Origin: an uncultured Pelagimonas sp.
GTDB taxonomy: Bacteria > Pseudomonadota > Alphaproteobacteria > Rhodobacterales > Rhodobacteraceae
Assembly (NCBI GenBank): GCA_947499735.1
Contig: CANMPP010000006.1
Coordinates: 36,966-100,965 of the forward strand
DNA: 64,000 nucleotides
Direction: 5' to 3'
Below, piece by piece: positions 18,150 through 27,486 of the stretch (position 1 is the first letter of the stretch; each line of letters begins with the position of its first letter). Both the position numbers and the translations under genes were made by a program. The notes under the pieces were generated by a model. That model did not search any database. It had not been told where the DNA came from and saw nothing but the letters and a program-made list of their open reading frames with translations.

Positions 18150-19289
18150 ATGAGCGTCCAAGCGGCGACACTGCCCACGTCTTTGAACAAAGACCAAATT
18201 CTGGAAGAGATTCGCAAACGCGCGCCTGAATTCCAACAGCTGCGGCATATTCCACAAGACACGGTCGATCAATTCAAAGCGCTTGGCGTTTATCGTGCCT
18301 TTGTGCCCGAACGGTTTGGTGGCGATGCCATCAGCCCCGCCGCGTTTTGTCGTTTGATCGAGGATATCGCGGCGGCCGATGCATCGGCTGGCTGGGTTGC
18401 CAGCTTTGGGGTTTCCGCAACCTATCTGGGGACGCTGCCCCCTGAAACTTATGCCAAAATTTTTGGAGAAAATCCTGATACGGTGTTTGCTGGCGCGATG
18501 TTCCCACCCCAAGCTGCGACGACCGTTGCAGGTGGTTACCAAGTGTCCGGGCAATGGCCGTGGGGTTCAGGCATTATGGGCGCGGATCTGGCGGGCGTCG
18601 GCATCAAGGTTGAGGATCAACAGACGAAATTACCTCTGATTGCGATTATGCCAAAGGATAAAGTCGAGGTTGTCGATACCTGGAAAACCATTGGTCTGCG
18701 CGCGACGGGGTCCCATGACATCAAAGTCGATCAGGTGGTTGTCCCCAAAGAGTGGACGTTTATTCGCGGGTCCAAACCCAGCATGGAGGATCGGATATTC
18801 CGCTATCCTGCTATGGCATTGGCGTCACAAGTTTTGGCTGTTGTCGCCCTTGGGGCCGCACGATCCGCGTTGGATTTTTTGCATGAAAGCGGCAATCGTC
18901 AATCCGTAACCGGTGCCCCTAAACCAGGTGCACGCCCTTATTTGCAAAGTGAATATGCCAAAGCGCGCGGTAAGTACCTTGGTGCGCAGGCGCTGTTCTA
19001 TGACACGCTTGAAGAAGGGTACGAAGAGCTGGCCCATAATGATGTGATCAGCCCAGATACCCATGTTCGCCTACGTCTTGTCGCGTCAAAAGCGGCCAAA
19101 GATGGTGCTGAAGCCGCGCGTATGGCCTTTGCACTGGGCGGATCCACCGTGATTGCCGAAGGGCACCCGATGGGGCGCTACATGCTGGATGCCGCCGCTG
19201 TCGCACAACACGCTTTTCTATCGGAAGGCACATGGACCGGCGCAGGCGCGGCCATGTTTGATGAACCCACCATGCCTGGATACCCGTAA
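18150..19289 (+). CDS. iacA: Acyl-CoA-dehydrogenase-fold flavin monooxygenase, IacA-like
   Basis: 379-aa protein with the start at ATG 18150, behind a strong AGGAGG at 18135-18140. An in-frame start at 17994 would lie inside the amidase gene and is rejected. It belongs to the acyl-CoA dehydrogenase fold branch used by two-component flavin monooxygenases (HsaA, DszC, p-hydroxyphenylacetate hydroxylase). It has an N-terminal helical domain, a central beta domain (around VSGQWPWGSG) and a C-terminal four-helix domain. IacA performs the first oxidation of indole-3-acetate using reduced flavin from a partner reductase, here probably the gene at 23178. Confidence 0.82.
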   Translation: MSVQAATLPTSLNKDQILEEIRKRAPEFQQLRHIPQDTVDQFKALGVYRAFVPERFGGDAISPAAFCRLIEDIAAADASAGWVASFGVSATYLGTLPPETYAKIFGENPDTVFAGAMFPPQAATTVAGGYQVSGQWPWGSGIMGADLAGVGIKVEDQQTKLPLIAIMPKDKVEVVDTWKTIGLRATGSHDIKVDQVVVPKEWTFIRGSKPSMEDRIFRYPAMALASQVLAVVALGAARSALDFLHESGNRQSVTGAPKPGARPYLQSEYAKARGKYLGAQALFYDTLEEGYEELAHNDVISPDTHVRLRLVASKAAKDGAEAARMAFALGGSTVIAEGHPMGRYMLDAAAVAQHAFLSEGTWTGAGAAMFDEPTMPGYP

Positions 19290-19300
19290 GGAGACCTGAA

Positions 19301-19672
19301 ATGTCCGAGACCGCACCTCTGCGCACCCTGTTGTGCTTTAACAATCACCCGACCTTTTTCAGCTTGCCTTTCGACCAGATCGGTCCGGTCTGGAAAGCGA
19401 CGCAAGACTTGATGATGGGCATCGACCAAATGGAAGGCGTCAATATCGTCGGCACGTTTGATGATGATCAAACCATGGTCGGCGCCACACAGGGCTTTCC
19501 TTATACATGGTATATTCTTGCTGATTTTCCAGATCGTGCTGCAGTCCAGGCTGCGTGCAACCTGTTGCGCACAATCGTCGTTGGCGAAGGCAATGACCGG
19601 TTGTGGAAATACATGACAGTCGAAGCGCGCATGGGTCGCGCATTGGAAATTCCACAGGCACATCGGAGCTGA
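19301..19672 (+). CDS. iacB: Small conserved protein in iacB position
   Basis: 123-aa soluble protein of unknown biochemical function between the IacA-like and IacC-like genes, the position of iacB in described loci. It looks like a compact ferredoxin-like alpha+beta fold (alternating strands and helices, no signal, no metal-binding cysteine cluster). The segment around residues 55-80 (GATQGFPYTWYILADF) resembles small dimeric alpha-beta barrel proteins that act as isomerases or oxygenase helpers. Gene symbol assigned mainly by position. Confidence 0.6.
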   Translation: MSETAPLRTLLCFNNHPTFFSLPFDQIGPVWKATQDLMMGIDQMEGVNIVGTFDDDQTMVGATQGFPYTWYILADFPDRAAVQAACNLLRTIVVGEGNDRLWKYMTVEARMGRALEIPQAHRS

Positions 19673-19675
19673 CAT

Positions 19676-20953
19676 ATGTCACTTGATTCACCTAAATTCA
19701 GCGATTTCGACGCGCTTTATTCGGATAAAGCTGAAGTCGCCACACAAATGTACGAAGATCCAGATCTCTTTGCTCAAGAGATGGACAAGATTTTCAAAAA
19801 GACCTGGGTTTGGGTCGCGCATGAAAGCGAGTTCCCAGATAAAGGGTCGTTCAAGCTGTCCAATGTGGGTCTGGACCCGGTCATTGTCGTGCGCGATCGC
19901 AAAGGCAAGATCCATTGCATGGTCAACCGCTGCCGCCACCGTGCCGCGACTGTCTGTGAAGTGAAAAAGGGCAAAACATCGTCCTTCCAGTGCCCCTATC
20001 ATGGATGGGGCTATGGTCTGGACGGATCATTACGTGCTCTGCCCTATCCGGAACAATATGGTGATGATTTTGATAAATCCCAGCATGGCATGCTCAAGCT
20101 GAAAACAGCCAGCTATAATGGGATGGTCTTTGCCAGCTTCAATGAAGATGTTGAACCGCTGGAAGATTTCTTGGGGCCAGAGGTTTGCCGCTATATCGAC
20201 TTGTTCATGAAGCAAGGTGGTGGTTTCCCGGTCAAAGTGTTGGGCGAACATCAATTCACCGTTCCGATGAACTGGAAAGTGCAGCTGGAAAACACCACTG
20301 ATGCGTACCATTTCCCGATTGTTCACAAATCTTTCTTGCAGTCCCTTGATGATGCAACGGCTGACATTTTCGATTTTCTTGATAAGGGCACTGGCTGGGT
20401 CGAGGATTTGGGGAACGGTCATTCTATTATGATGATGATCCCCGATCGTGAAGATTTGGACGAAGGTCTAGATGAACCGGTCGAGGAACGTTTCGCAGAG
20501 TTGGCGGAAGAGATCCGGGCCGAGGGTTACGATGAACACCAAACCCGCAAAATCGTAAAAGCGGTCGGCGGATCTGGGTTCAACATGAACTTGTTCCCGA
20601 ACGTTTCCTTTTCCTTATCGTTCTTCCGCGTGCTGACACCGGTTTCAGTCGAACAGACCGATATCCGCCACATGGCGCTGGGCATGGATGGGGGCCCGGT
20701 CGCGGCCAATCAAATGCGCCTGCGTCTGCATGAGCATTTCCAAGGTCCCATGGGGTTTGGCTCACCTGATGATGCCGAGGTTTGGGAACGTGTGCAGCGT
20801 GGAACCAAGGGGGGTGAAGAATTGCCGATCCTCGTCAACCGCGGGATCGTCGATGAAGAACCAGGCGTTTTGGGGCCACGTGGCCATATCAGCGCCGAAA
20901 CGGGCATGCGTGCAGCCTATGAGATGTGGAAACGGATGATGTCCGATGACTGA
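19676..20953 (+). CDS. iacC: Rieske aromatic ring-hydroxylating dioxygenase alpha subunit, IacC-like
   Basis: 425-aa catalytic subunit. The Rieske [2Fe-2S] ligands are visible: Cys86-x-His88 (NRCRHRA) and Cys106-x2-His109 (CPYHGW). The mononuclear iron site shows Asp209-x2-His212-x4-His217 in a DAYHFPIVH segment. IacC with IacD and reductase IacF is implicated in dioxygenation of the oxidised indole-acetate intermediate on the way to catechol. Its 3' end overlaps the beta-subunit gene by 8 bases. Confidence 0.87.
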   Translation: MSLDSPKFSDFDALYSDKAEVATQMYEDPDLFAQEMDKIFKKTWVWVAHESEFPDKGSFKLSNVGLDPVIVVRDRKGKIHCMVNRCRHRAATVCEVKKGKTSSFQCPYHGWGYGLDGSLRALPYPEQYGDDFDKSQHGMLKLKTASYNGMVFASFNEDVEPLEDFLGPEVCRYIDLFMKQGGGFPVKVLGEHQFTVPMNWKVQLENTTDAYHFPIVHKSFLQSLDDATADIFDFLDKGTGWVEDLGNGHSIMMMIPDREDLDEGLDEPVEERFAELAEEIRAEGYDEHQTRKIVKAVGGSGFNMNLFPNVSFSLSFFRVLTPVSVEQTDIRHMALGMDGGPVAANQMRLRLHEHFQGPMGFGSPDDAEVWERVQRGTKGGEELPILVNRGIVDEEPGVLGPRGHISAETGMRAAYEMWKRMMSDD

Positions 20954-21440
20954 GATGGTAAAAATTGATACGAACCTTGTGTTCGAAGTGACAGAATTCC
21001 TTTGGTACGAAGCGGATCTTTTGGACCGCAAAGACTATGACACTTGGCTCGATCTTTGGACCGAACGTGGTTTGTATATTTTGCCGATTGATGGCGACAG
21101 CGACGATTACGCCAACCAATTAAACCTATGTTATGACGACGCCAAAATGCGCAAAGATCGCATTGGGCGTTTTCAGCAGGGTTTTTCCATATCGTCTGCG
21201 CCTCCTGCACAAACCGTTCGGACGATTTCCCGCATCGTTGTGGATGACGTTATGGGGGATACGATCACCGTACGCGCGGCCGAACATCTGATCGAGGACA
21301 AATTCGGTCGGCAACGCGTTTGGGCTGCGAATGCCAAATACACCCTGATCAAGACCGAAACTGGTTTTAAATTGGATCAGAAAATCGTGACCTTGCTCAA
21401 TTCGGATGGGATGCTGAATTCGTTCAGCTATTTGTTCTAA
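20946..21440 (+). CDS. iacD: Aromatic ring-hydroxylating dioxygenase beta subunit, IacD-like
   Basis: 164-aa small subunit with the SnoaL/NTF2-like cone fold of ring-hydroxylating dioxygenase beta subunits (WYEADLLDRKDYDTWLDLW near the N-terminus, LLNSD near the C-terminus). Structural partner of the alpha subunit. It overlaps iacC by 8 bases, and its TAA overlaps the next ATG by one base. Confidence 0.85.
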   Translation: MTEMVKIDTNLVFEVTEFLWYEADLLDRKDYDTWLDLWTERGLYILPIDGDSDDYANQLNLCYDDAKMRKDRIGRFQQGFSISSAPPAQTVRTISRIVVDDVMGDTITVRAAEHLIEDKFGRQRVWAANAKYTLIKTETGFKLDQKIVTLLNSDGMLNSFSYLF

Positions 21441-22201
21441 TGGTTGCGCCTTTGCCTGAACAAATCCAAACGGCTGTTGTTACGGGTGGTGCCCGTGGTT
21501 TTGGTGCGGACGTGTGTCGCGCGCTGCACGCAGCAGGGTATCGCGTGATCATCACAGATGTGAATCCCGGTGATGAAGCGGCTGCATTGGCGTCAGAATT
21601 GGATCTGGCTGGTGAAACCGGGATGACCGCGACCATGGATGTGTCCAACCCTGACGATGTGCAATCTGTTTTGGACAAATGTATCGAACGTTGGGGATCT
21701 GTTGAAGTTCTGGTCAACAATGCGGCCCGCACGCAGGCGCAGCCGTTGATGGAAATCGATCCGGCGGTGTTCAATGATATCATGGCGGTGAATGCAGGTG
21801 GTACTTTTACCTGTAGCCAAATCTTCGGCCGCCATTTCAAAGAACGTGGCTACGGTCGCATCGTCAATATGGCTTCATTGGCAGGTCAGAACGGTGGAAC
21901 GGCGACTGGTGCGCACTATGCCGCGTCCAAGGGCGCAATCTTGACGCTCACGAAGGTCTTCGCGCGGGATTTTGCGCCGTTTGGTATCACCTGTAACGCC
22001 ATTGCCCCAGGTCCAATGGATACACCTATGGTGCGAGACGTGTTGGGTGACAATATCGATAAGGCGATTGCCAACATCCCTGTGGGACGCCTTGGGGATG
22101 CCGGTTTTGTGGCTGACATGGTTGTTATGCTGGCATCACCAAAATCTAATTTTGTCACCGGTGCATGCTGGGATGTGAATGGTGGGCTGTATCCGAGATG
22201 A
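21440..22201 (+). CDS. iacE: Short-chain dehydrogenase/reductase, IacE-like
   Basis: 253-aa classical SDR. It has TGGARGFG cofactor motif (~15-22), NNAA (~93) and catalytic YAASK (~155-159) with an upstream Ser. IacE is a dehydrogenase/reductase working together with IacA in conversion of indole-3-acetate to dioxindole-acetate in studied strains. Translationally coupled to iacD through a TAATG overlap. Confidence 0.83.
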   Translation: MVAPLPEQIQTAVVTGGARGFGADVCRALHAAGYRVIITDVNPGDEAAALASELDLAGETGMTATMDVSNPDDVQSVLDKCIERWGSVEVLVNNAARTQAQPLMEIDPAVFNDIMAVNAGGTFTCSQIFGRHFKERGYGRIVNMASLAGQNGGTATGAHYAASKGAILTLTKVFARDFAPFGITCNAIAPGPMDTPMVRDVLGDNIDKAIANIPVGRLGDAGFVADMVVMLASPKSNFVTGACWDVNGGLYPR

Positions 22202-22210
22202 GGTTGCAAG

Positions 22211-23167
22211 ATGACTGACAAACAAACGCTGGTAGTGACCAAACGGATCGATGATCGTGGCGATATTGCGCGCATTCGGTTTGCATCTCCGGACGGTGCG
22301 CCATTGCCGGTTTTCACAGCGGGTGCGCATTTGGATATCCACTTGCCTGACCTTGATATGTGGCGGCAATATTCGATTAGTTCCGATCCTGCGGAGCCCG
22401 GCTTTTATGAAATCGGGGTTTTGAAGGACCCCAAATCTCGTGGCGGCTCTGAAGCTGTTCATCAGCTGGCGTTAGAGGGGGCACAGTTCACGATAGAGGG
22501 CCCACGCAACCTGTTTGAACTGGATGAAACCGCAGAGATGACGGTGCTGTATGGTGGCGGGATTGGGATTACGCCCATGATTGCCATGGCGCAACGCCTG
22601 CATGCTTTGGGCAAAGCGTTTACTTTGCACTATTGCACGCGTTCTCAAGATGTCACGGCCTTTCTTGATGTTTTGGCCGATGCTCCTTTTGCGACGAATG
22701 TGCGCTTTCACTTTGATGACCAGGCCGATGAGCAGCGTTTGTCTTTGTTCAAAGATCTGCCTAAACCCGATCCTGAAACGCATCTCTACGTTTGTGGACC
22801 ACAAGGTTTTATGGACTGGGTGATTTCGGGGGCTGAGGACGCGGGCCATGCGACAGCAAATGTGCACCGTGAATACTTTTCGGCCGACGTCGCATTGGAT
22901 GGTGATGGGTTCGAAGTAGAATGTGCACAAAGCGGTATAACGGTGACCATTGGTCCAGATGACACGATTGCAAAAGCATTGGCTAAGCAAGGCATCAAGA
23001 TCGAAGTCAAATGCGAAGAAGGTGTGTGCGGCACCTGCATCACGGATGTGTTGGAAGGCGACATTGATCATCGCGACCAGTTCTTGACGGAAGAAGAGCG
23101 CGAGGACGGCGATCAAATTTGTGCCTGCTGCTCGCGTGGCGTCGGAAAACTGGTGTTGGATATTTAA
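22211..23167 (+). CDS. iacF: Oxygenase reductase with C-terminal [2Fe-2S], IacF-like
   Basis: 318-aa electron-transfer protein of the phthalate-dioxygenase-reductase/vanillate-demethylase-reductase layout: flavin domain (RQYSISS at ~51-57), NAD domain (GGGIGITPM, ~116), then a plant-type ferredoxin domain. The latter shows C-x4-C-x2-C (CEEGVCGTC) and a last Cys in CACCSRG. It would pass electrons from NADH to the IacCD Rieske centre. Nine bases after iacE. Confidence 0.86.
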   Translation: MTDKQTLVVTKRIDDRGDIARIRFASPDGAPLPVFTAGAHLDIHLPDLDMWRQYSISSDPAEPGFYEIGVLKDPKSRGGSEAVHQLALEGAQFTIEGPRNLFELDETAEMTVLYGGGIGITPMIAMAQRLHALGKAFTLHYCTRSQDVTAFLDVLADAPFATNVRFHFDDQADEQRLSLFKDLPKPDPETHLYVCGPQGFMDWVISGAEDAGHATANVHREYFSADVALDGDGFEVECAQSGITVTIGPDDTIAKALAKQGIKIEVKCEEGVCGTCITDVLEGDIDHRDQFLTEEEREDGDQICACCSRGVGKLVLDI

Positions 23168-23177
23168 GGATACGGCG

Positions 23178-23672
23178 ATGGACCTGACCCAGACACAACA
23201 ACACTTCCGTGAAAGCATGGCGCGCATGGGAGCGGCGGTCAATTTGATCACTACCGACGGGCCTGCCGGGCGGCATGGGTTTGTGGCTACGGCGGTGTGT
23301 TCTGTCACGGATCAGCCACCGACCATATTGATCTGCGTGAATACAAGCGCATTTGCACATGATGCATTTGTTGAGAATGGTCATGTATGTGTGAATATCT
23401 TGGCAGCACAGCACCAAGAGTTGTCAGGTGTTTTCGCGCGCTATGTTGAGGGCGTGGATCGATTTGCACATGGGGACTGGGTCACTTTGAAAACCGGGTG
23501 CCTGGCCCTTAAAGACGCCAATGCTGCGTTGGATTGCACGATTGCATCTGTACAGCAACAAGGATCACATTCCGTTATGTTTTGTTCTGTGAAGGCTGTT
23601 CACTTGCCTGCGGCGCCAAATCCCGGCTTGGTGTATTTCGGTCGCAATTATCACCATTTGGACGTAGAATAA
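23178..23672 (+). CDS. iacG: Flavin reductase, IacG-like (RutF/HpaC family)
   Basis: 164-aa flavin reductase-like domain protein (split barrel; MARMGAAVNLITTD near the N-terminus). Start chosen at ATG 23178 with AAGGA at 23166-23170; an in-frame upstream start at 23121 lies inside iacF. It should supply FADH2 or FMNH2 to the IacA-like monooxygenase. Eleventh base after the iacF stop. Confidence 0.84.
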   Translation: MDLTQTQQHFRESMARMGAAVNLITTDGPAGRHGFVATAVCSVTDQPPTILICVNTSAFAHDAFVENGHVCVNILAAQHQELSGVFARYVEGVDRFAHGDWVTLKTGCLALKDANAALDCTIASVQQQGSHSVMFCSVKAVHLPAAPNPGLVYFGRNYHHLDVE

Positions 23673-23674
23673 CG

Positions 23675-23691
23675 CTGCGTATAGAACGCAG
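23675..23691. promoter_or_regulatory. Inverted repeat before the MarR gene
   Basis: CTGCGT (23675-23680) and ACGCAG (23686-23691) with a 5-base centre, in the 84-base gap between iacG and the MarR gene. It could be a MarR autoregulatory operator or a small stem-loop separating transcripts. Confidence 0.35.
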
Positions 23692-23756
23692 TTTCACGGG
23701 AAAAATCACATTTGCTTCCACTGCGCGCATCGCTATGGTAGGCGCGCTGATCAAAC

Positions 23757-24221
23757 ATGAGCGAAGCAGTGCCCGAGCAAAAAGACAATCCAAAGCAGTT
23801 CAAAGAAAACTGGCCGTTTTTCTGGTTCAGCCAAATCAATGCAGCTTATGCCGCTGCGTTGGAGCGGCGGATTAAACCTTTGGGTTTGGACCTGCCAAGA
23901 TGGCGCGCCATGATGAGTTTGTATGAGGATCAGTTCCTGTCCGTTTCTGAAATCGCAGATTTTTCTGCGCAGAAGCTGAATACGACAACCAAAGTGGTGC
24001 AGCGGATGATCAATGACGGTTTGGTCGATACACGCGTTCGCCCCTCTGATGGTCGTGTCACCGAAGTCTGTTTGACGGAAAAAGGTGAAATGCTGCGCCG
24101 GCAAGCTTTTACCGAAGCGCAATCCATTTTCGATCATGTCTTTGCGGACTTGTCACAAGACGAATTGAGCCAGCTGAACGCGACCCTCTCTGGCTTGCAT
24201 GCGAAATTGAAAAAGCTCTGA
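23757..24221 (+). CDS. iacR: MarR-family regulator, IacR-like
   Basis: 154-aa winged-helix regulator of MarR type: a dimerisation helix, the recognition region (SEIADFSAQKLNTTTKVVQRMINDG) and the wing with DGRVTEV. IacR proteins are MarR repressors released by indole-3-acetate or a metabolite, and genes for them end the iac operon in described species, as here. Likely operators are the symmetric elements in the 16834-16990 promoter. Confidence 0.82.
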   Translation: MSEAVPEQKDNPKQFKENWPFFWFSQINAAYAAALERRIKPLGLDLPRWRAMMSLYEDQFLSVSEIADFSAQKLNTTTKVVQRMINDGLVDTRVRPSDGRVTEVCLTEKGEMLRRQAFTEAQSIFDHVFADLSQDELSQLNATLSGLHAKLKKL

Positions 24222-24393
24222 TCGCATATCGATACCCTTTGCGGGGCTTTATCGGGCGTATTTCGTCTGCTGTTTGCTAAAGAAGTGGCCGTGTGCCCGT
24301 CTATACGTGGTAATCCCCACCGTATTGTTTGCATGAAAGCAGACCCGTCCCTAGGCTGTATGGAAAATAAGACATTCTGCTCGGGGGAACACA

Positions 24394-25527
24394 ATGAAGA
24401 CATGGCTTTTGGCAAGTGCTGCAATCGCATTGCATGCATCGGCTGCATTTGCGGATCTTAAGGTCGGTATGATCACGACTTTATCCGGCGGTGGCGCGTC
24501 ATTGGGATTGGACGTGCGTGATGGGTTTATGTTGGCGATCGAACAATCTGGGCGTGATGATATCGAAGTCGTCATCGAAGATGATCAACGCAAACCCGAT
24601 GTTGCGGTCCAACTGTCTGACAAAATGATCCAATCCGAACGCGTTGACGTCATGACCGGGATCATCTGGTCCAATCTTGCTATGGCTGTTGTTCCTGCGG
24701 CTGTTCATCAGGATGTGATCTATCTGTCCCCCAATGCAGGCCCTTCTGCCTTGGCGGGTAAGGGGTGTCATGCAAATTACTTCAACATTGCATGGCAAAA
24801 CGACAACCTTCACGAAGGGGCAGGGGCCTATGCGAATACGGCCGGATACGGTAATAGTTTTGTCCTGTCCCCCAACTATCCTGCCGGCAAAGATGCGATA
24901 ACAGGGTATAAGCGGTATTTTGAAGGGGATGTGTCGGGCGAAATTTACACCAAACTGGGCCAAACTGATTATGCTGCTGAAATTGCGCAAATCCGGGCAA
25001 GTGATGCGGATAGCGTGTTCTTTTTCCTGCCCGGTGGCATGGGGATTTCGTTCCTAAAACAATACGCCGATAGCGGTTTGGATCTGCCTGTTATTGGCCC
25101 GGCGTTCAGCTTTGATCAAGGTATTTTGCAGGCGGTTGGTGATGCAGCTTTGGGGGTTGTGAACACCAGTCAGTGGAACAAGGATTTGGGCAATCCAACG
25201 AACGTCGCTTTTGTCGAAAGTTTCCAAGAGGCGTTTGGCCGCTTACCTTCGCTTTACGCAAGCCAAGGGTTTGATACGGCAAATTTGCTGATCTCGGCAC
25301 TGGAAAAAGCACCTGTATCAGATGCAGATGCCTTTCGTGCCGCGTTGAAAGCGGCGGAATTTGACAGCACGCGTGGTAAATTTGCCTTTGGGTCTAACAA
25401 CCACCCGGTTCAAACGATCTATGCGCGGGAAGTCGTGAAAGAGGGCGATGTGTTTACCAACAAAACCCTGGGTGTGGCATTGGAAAACCATGCGGATTTT
25501 TATGCGGCGGACTGCCCATTGCCATAA
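24394..25527 (+). CDS. ABC transporter substrate-binding protein (LivK-type)
   Basis: 377-aa periplasmic binding protein of the branched-chain amino acid/amide/aromatic acid family. A signal peptide ends near residue 20 (AAFA). The mature start LKVGMITTLSGGGASLG is typical for type I periplasmic binding folds. First gene of a five-gene importer directly downstream of the iac-like operon. Family members bind aliphatic amino acids, amides or aromatic carboxylates; context favours indole-3-acetate or a related aromatic acid (inference). Confidence 0.88.
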   Translation: MKTWLLASAAIALHASAAFADLKVGMITTLSGGGASLGLDVRDGFMLAIEQSGRDDIEVVIEDDQRKPDVAVQLSDKMIQSERVDVMTGIIWSNLAMAVVPAAVHQDVIYLSPNAGPSALAGKGCHANYFNIAWQNDNLHEGAGAYANTAGYGNSFVLSPNYPAGKDAITGYKRYFEGDVSGEIYTKLGQTDYAAEIAQIRASDADSVFFFLPGGMGISFLKQYADSGLDLPVIGPAFSFDQGILQAVGDAALGVVNTSQWNKDLGNPTNVAFVESFQEAFGRLPSLYASQGFDTANLLISALEKAPVSDADAFRAALKAAEFDSTRGKFAFGSNNHPVQTIYAREVVKEGDVFTNKTLGVALENHADFYAADCPLP

Positions 25528-25585
25528 TCGCATTTGACCGCGCCTGCTGCCGGTCGGCGGATGCGGTCACTTTGAAAGTCCAAGA

Positions 25586-26506
25586 ATGTCTACTGTCCTT
25601 ATCATCGAGCAAATCCTGAATGGTTTGCAATTTGGGGTGATGCTGTTCCTCATGGCGGCTGGGCTGACCCTGATTTTTGGGGTCATGGGGCTTATCAACC
25701 TGGCGCATGGATCCTTTTATATGATCGGGGCGTTTGCCGCTGCGGCCGTCGCGGCCCTTACGGGATCTTTTGTTTTGGCTTTGGTCGCAGCGCTGATTGC
25801 TGCGGCCTTGGCTGGCGCATTGGTGGAAATGACGGTGATCCGCCGGCTTTATGCCACGGATCACCTAGATCAGGTTTTGGCGACCTTTGCGTTGATCCTT
25901 GTCTTTTCTGAGGGCACGCGTTGGATCTTTGGGTCTTTCCCGCTGTTTTTGGATATTCCCGAATTCTTGTCTGGGCCGATCACGTTGCCGGGTGGGATTG
26001 CGTATCCGCTTTATCGTTTGGCATTGATTATTGTCGGATTGTTGGTCGCGGTCTTCCTTTGGGCGTTGATTGAAAAAACGCGTCTTGGCATTCAAATTCG
26101 CGCCGGAGAAAATGATCGTGAGATGATTGCGGCCCTTGGTGTAGATATATCGCGCCTCTACACTATGGTCTTTGCGCTGGGGGCTGCGCTGGCGGGGCTG
26201 GCGGGTGCCTTGGTCGGCGCGATCCAATCGGTGCAGGTTGGCATGGGCGAACCGGTTTTGATCCTTGCATTCGTGGTCATTGTCATTGGTGGCATTGGGT
26301 CGATCAAAGGGGCCTTTATTGGTGCATTGCTTGTGGGGTTGACCGATACGTTGGGCGGTATTTTCCTGCCTGAAGTGTTCAAACTATTCATGGAGCATTC
26401 TGCGGCCACAACTATTGGGTCCTCTCTGGCGTCCATGGCGATCTATATTCTTATGAGCGCTGTGTTGATCTTGCGTCCAACTGGTCTGTTTGGAGCCTCG
26501 CAATGA
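25586..26506 (+). CDS. ABC transporter permease (LivH-type)
   Basis: 306-aa membrane protein with about eight helices and the LivH pattern (ILNGLQFGVMLFLMAAGLTLIFGVMGLINLAHG at the start, given here only as the family's conserved opening). One of two permease subunits of the Liv-type importer. Overlaps the LivM gene by 4 bases. Confidence 0.9.
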   Translation: MSTVLIIEQILNGLQFGVMLFLMAAGLTLIFGVMGLINLAHGSFYMIGAFAAAAVAALTGSFVLALVAALIAAALAGALVEMTVIRRLYATDHLDQVLATFALILVFSEGTRWIFGSFPLFLDIPEFLSGPITLPGGIAYPLYRLALIIVGLLVAVFLWALIEKTRLGIQIRAGENDREMIAALGVDISRLYTMVFALGAALAGLAGALVGAIQSVQVGMGEPVLILAFVVIVIGGIGSIKGAFIGALLVGLTDTLGGIFLPEVFKLFMEHSAATTIGSSLASMAIYILMSAVLILRPTGLFGASQ

Positions 26507-27486
26507 TGTCTGAGCGCTATTTGAATGCGGGCGTTTTGATAGCTTTGCTGATTGTACCAATTTGGGCCCATCTGGCGGATGCGCCTTATACGATCACGCT
26601 GGCCACTCGGGTGGCCATTCTTGCGCTCGCTGCAGTTGGTTTGAATATCGCACTTGGGCTGGGCGGATTGGTTAGTCTTGGACACGCAGTGTTCTTTGGG
26701 ATTGGTGGCTATGCGATGGGCGTATTGGCCCATCACGCCCAAACATACACAGCCTTGGATCTGGGCATATTTACTGTCGATGGCACGAAATCCATGCCCA
26801 TTATCTGGCTGGTTGCGGTGGGGACATCTGCCGTGGCTGCGGTCATTATTGGTGCTCTTTCGTTGCGCACATCTGGCGTCTATTTCATCATGATCACGCT
26901 CGCATTTGGTCAGATGTTTTACTATTTTGCGATCTCTTGGAGCACCTATGGCGGCGAAGATGGTCTATCCATCTATCTGCGCAATGACTTTCCGGGGCTC
27001 AATACCCTTATCCCGATCCAGTTTTTCGCCATTTGCTTTGCCGTGCTCAGCCTCGTTTTGCTGTTGCAGGCAGGTGTTTCCAGATCTGCGTTCGGATTGG
27101 CATTGAACGCAGCACGCCAAGCGCCGACACGGGTTGAGGCGGTTGGCCTCAATCCAAAGCGTCTGCAATTTGTGGCATTCATCCTGTCCGCAACCATCAC
27201 TGGACTGGCGGGTGCGTTATTTGCCGATCTGAACCGGTTTGTCAGCCCAAGCATGTTCAGTTGGCAATTCTCCGGTGAAATTATGGTCTTCGTTATTTTG
27301 GGAGGCGTGGGGCGTTTATGTGGGCCCGTTGTGGGGGCTGCGGTTTTTGTTCTGCTTGAACATGTGCTGGGCGGGCTAACCGAGTTTTGGCACATCTATC
27401 TCGGTTTGATTTTGCTGATCATCGTCCAATTCGCCCGCGGCGGTATTGTTGGCCTGTTGGCCACAGATCGGGGGCAGCATGGCTGA
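26503..27486 (+). CDS. ABC transporter permease (LivM-type)
   Basis: 327-aa permease with about ten helices. It has the LivM signature region GLNIALGLGGLVSLGHAVFFG near residue 46 and the coupling-helix area ALNAARQAPTRVEAVGLN. Second membrane subunit of the importer; its end overlaps the LivG start by 8 bases. Confidence 0.9.
   Translation: MMSERYLNAGVLIALLIVPIWAHLADAPYTITLATRVAILALAAVGLNIALGLGGLVSLGHAVFFGIGGYAMGVLAHHAQTYTALDLGIFTVDGTKSMPIIWLVAVGTSAVAAVIIGALSLRTSGVYFIMITLAFGQMFYYFAISWSTYGGEDGLSIYLRNDFPGLNTLIPIQFFAICFAVLSLVLLLQAGVSRSAFGLALNAARQAPTRVEAVGLNPKRLQFVAFILSATITGLAGALFADLNRFVSPSMFSWQFSGEIMVFVILGGVGRLCGPVVGAAVFVLLEHVLGGLTEFWHIYLGLILLIIVQFARGGIVGLLATDRGQHG

Noticed and set aside
24222..24393. 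tRNA or small RNA in the iacR-livK gap
   Set aside because: No cloverleaf and no convincing conserved RNA structure by eye; only short weak stems.
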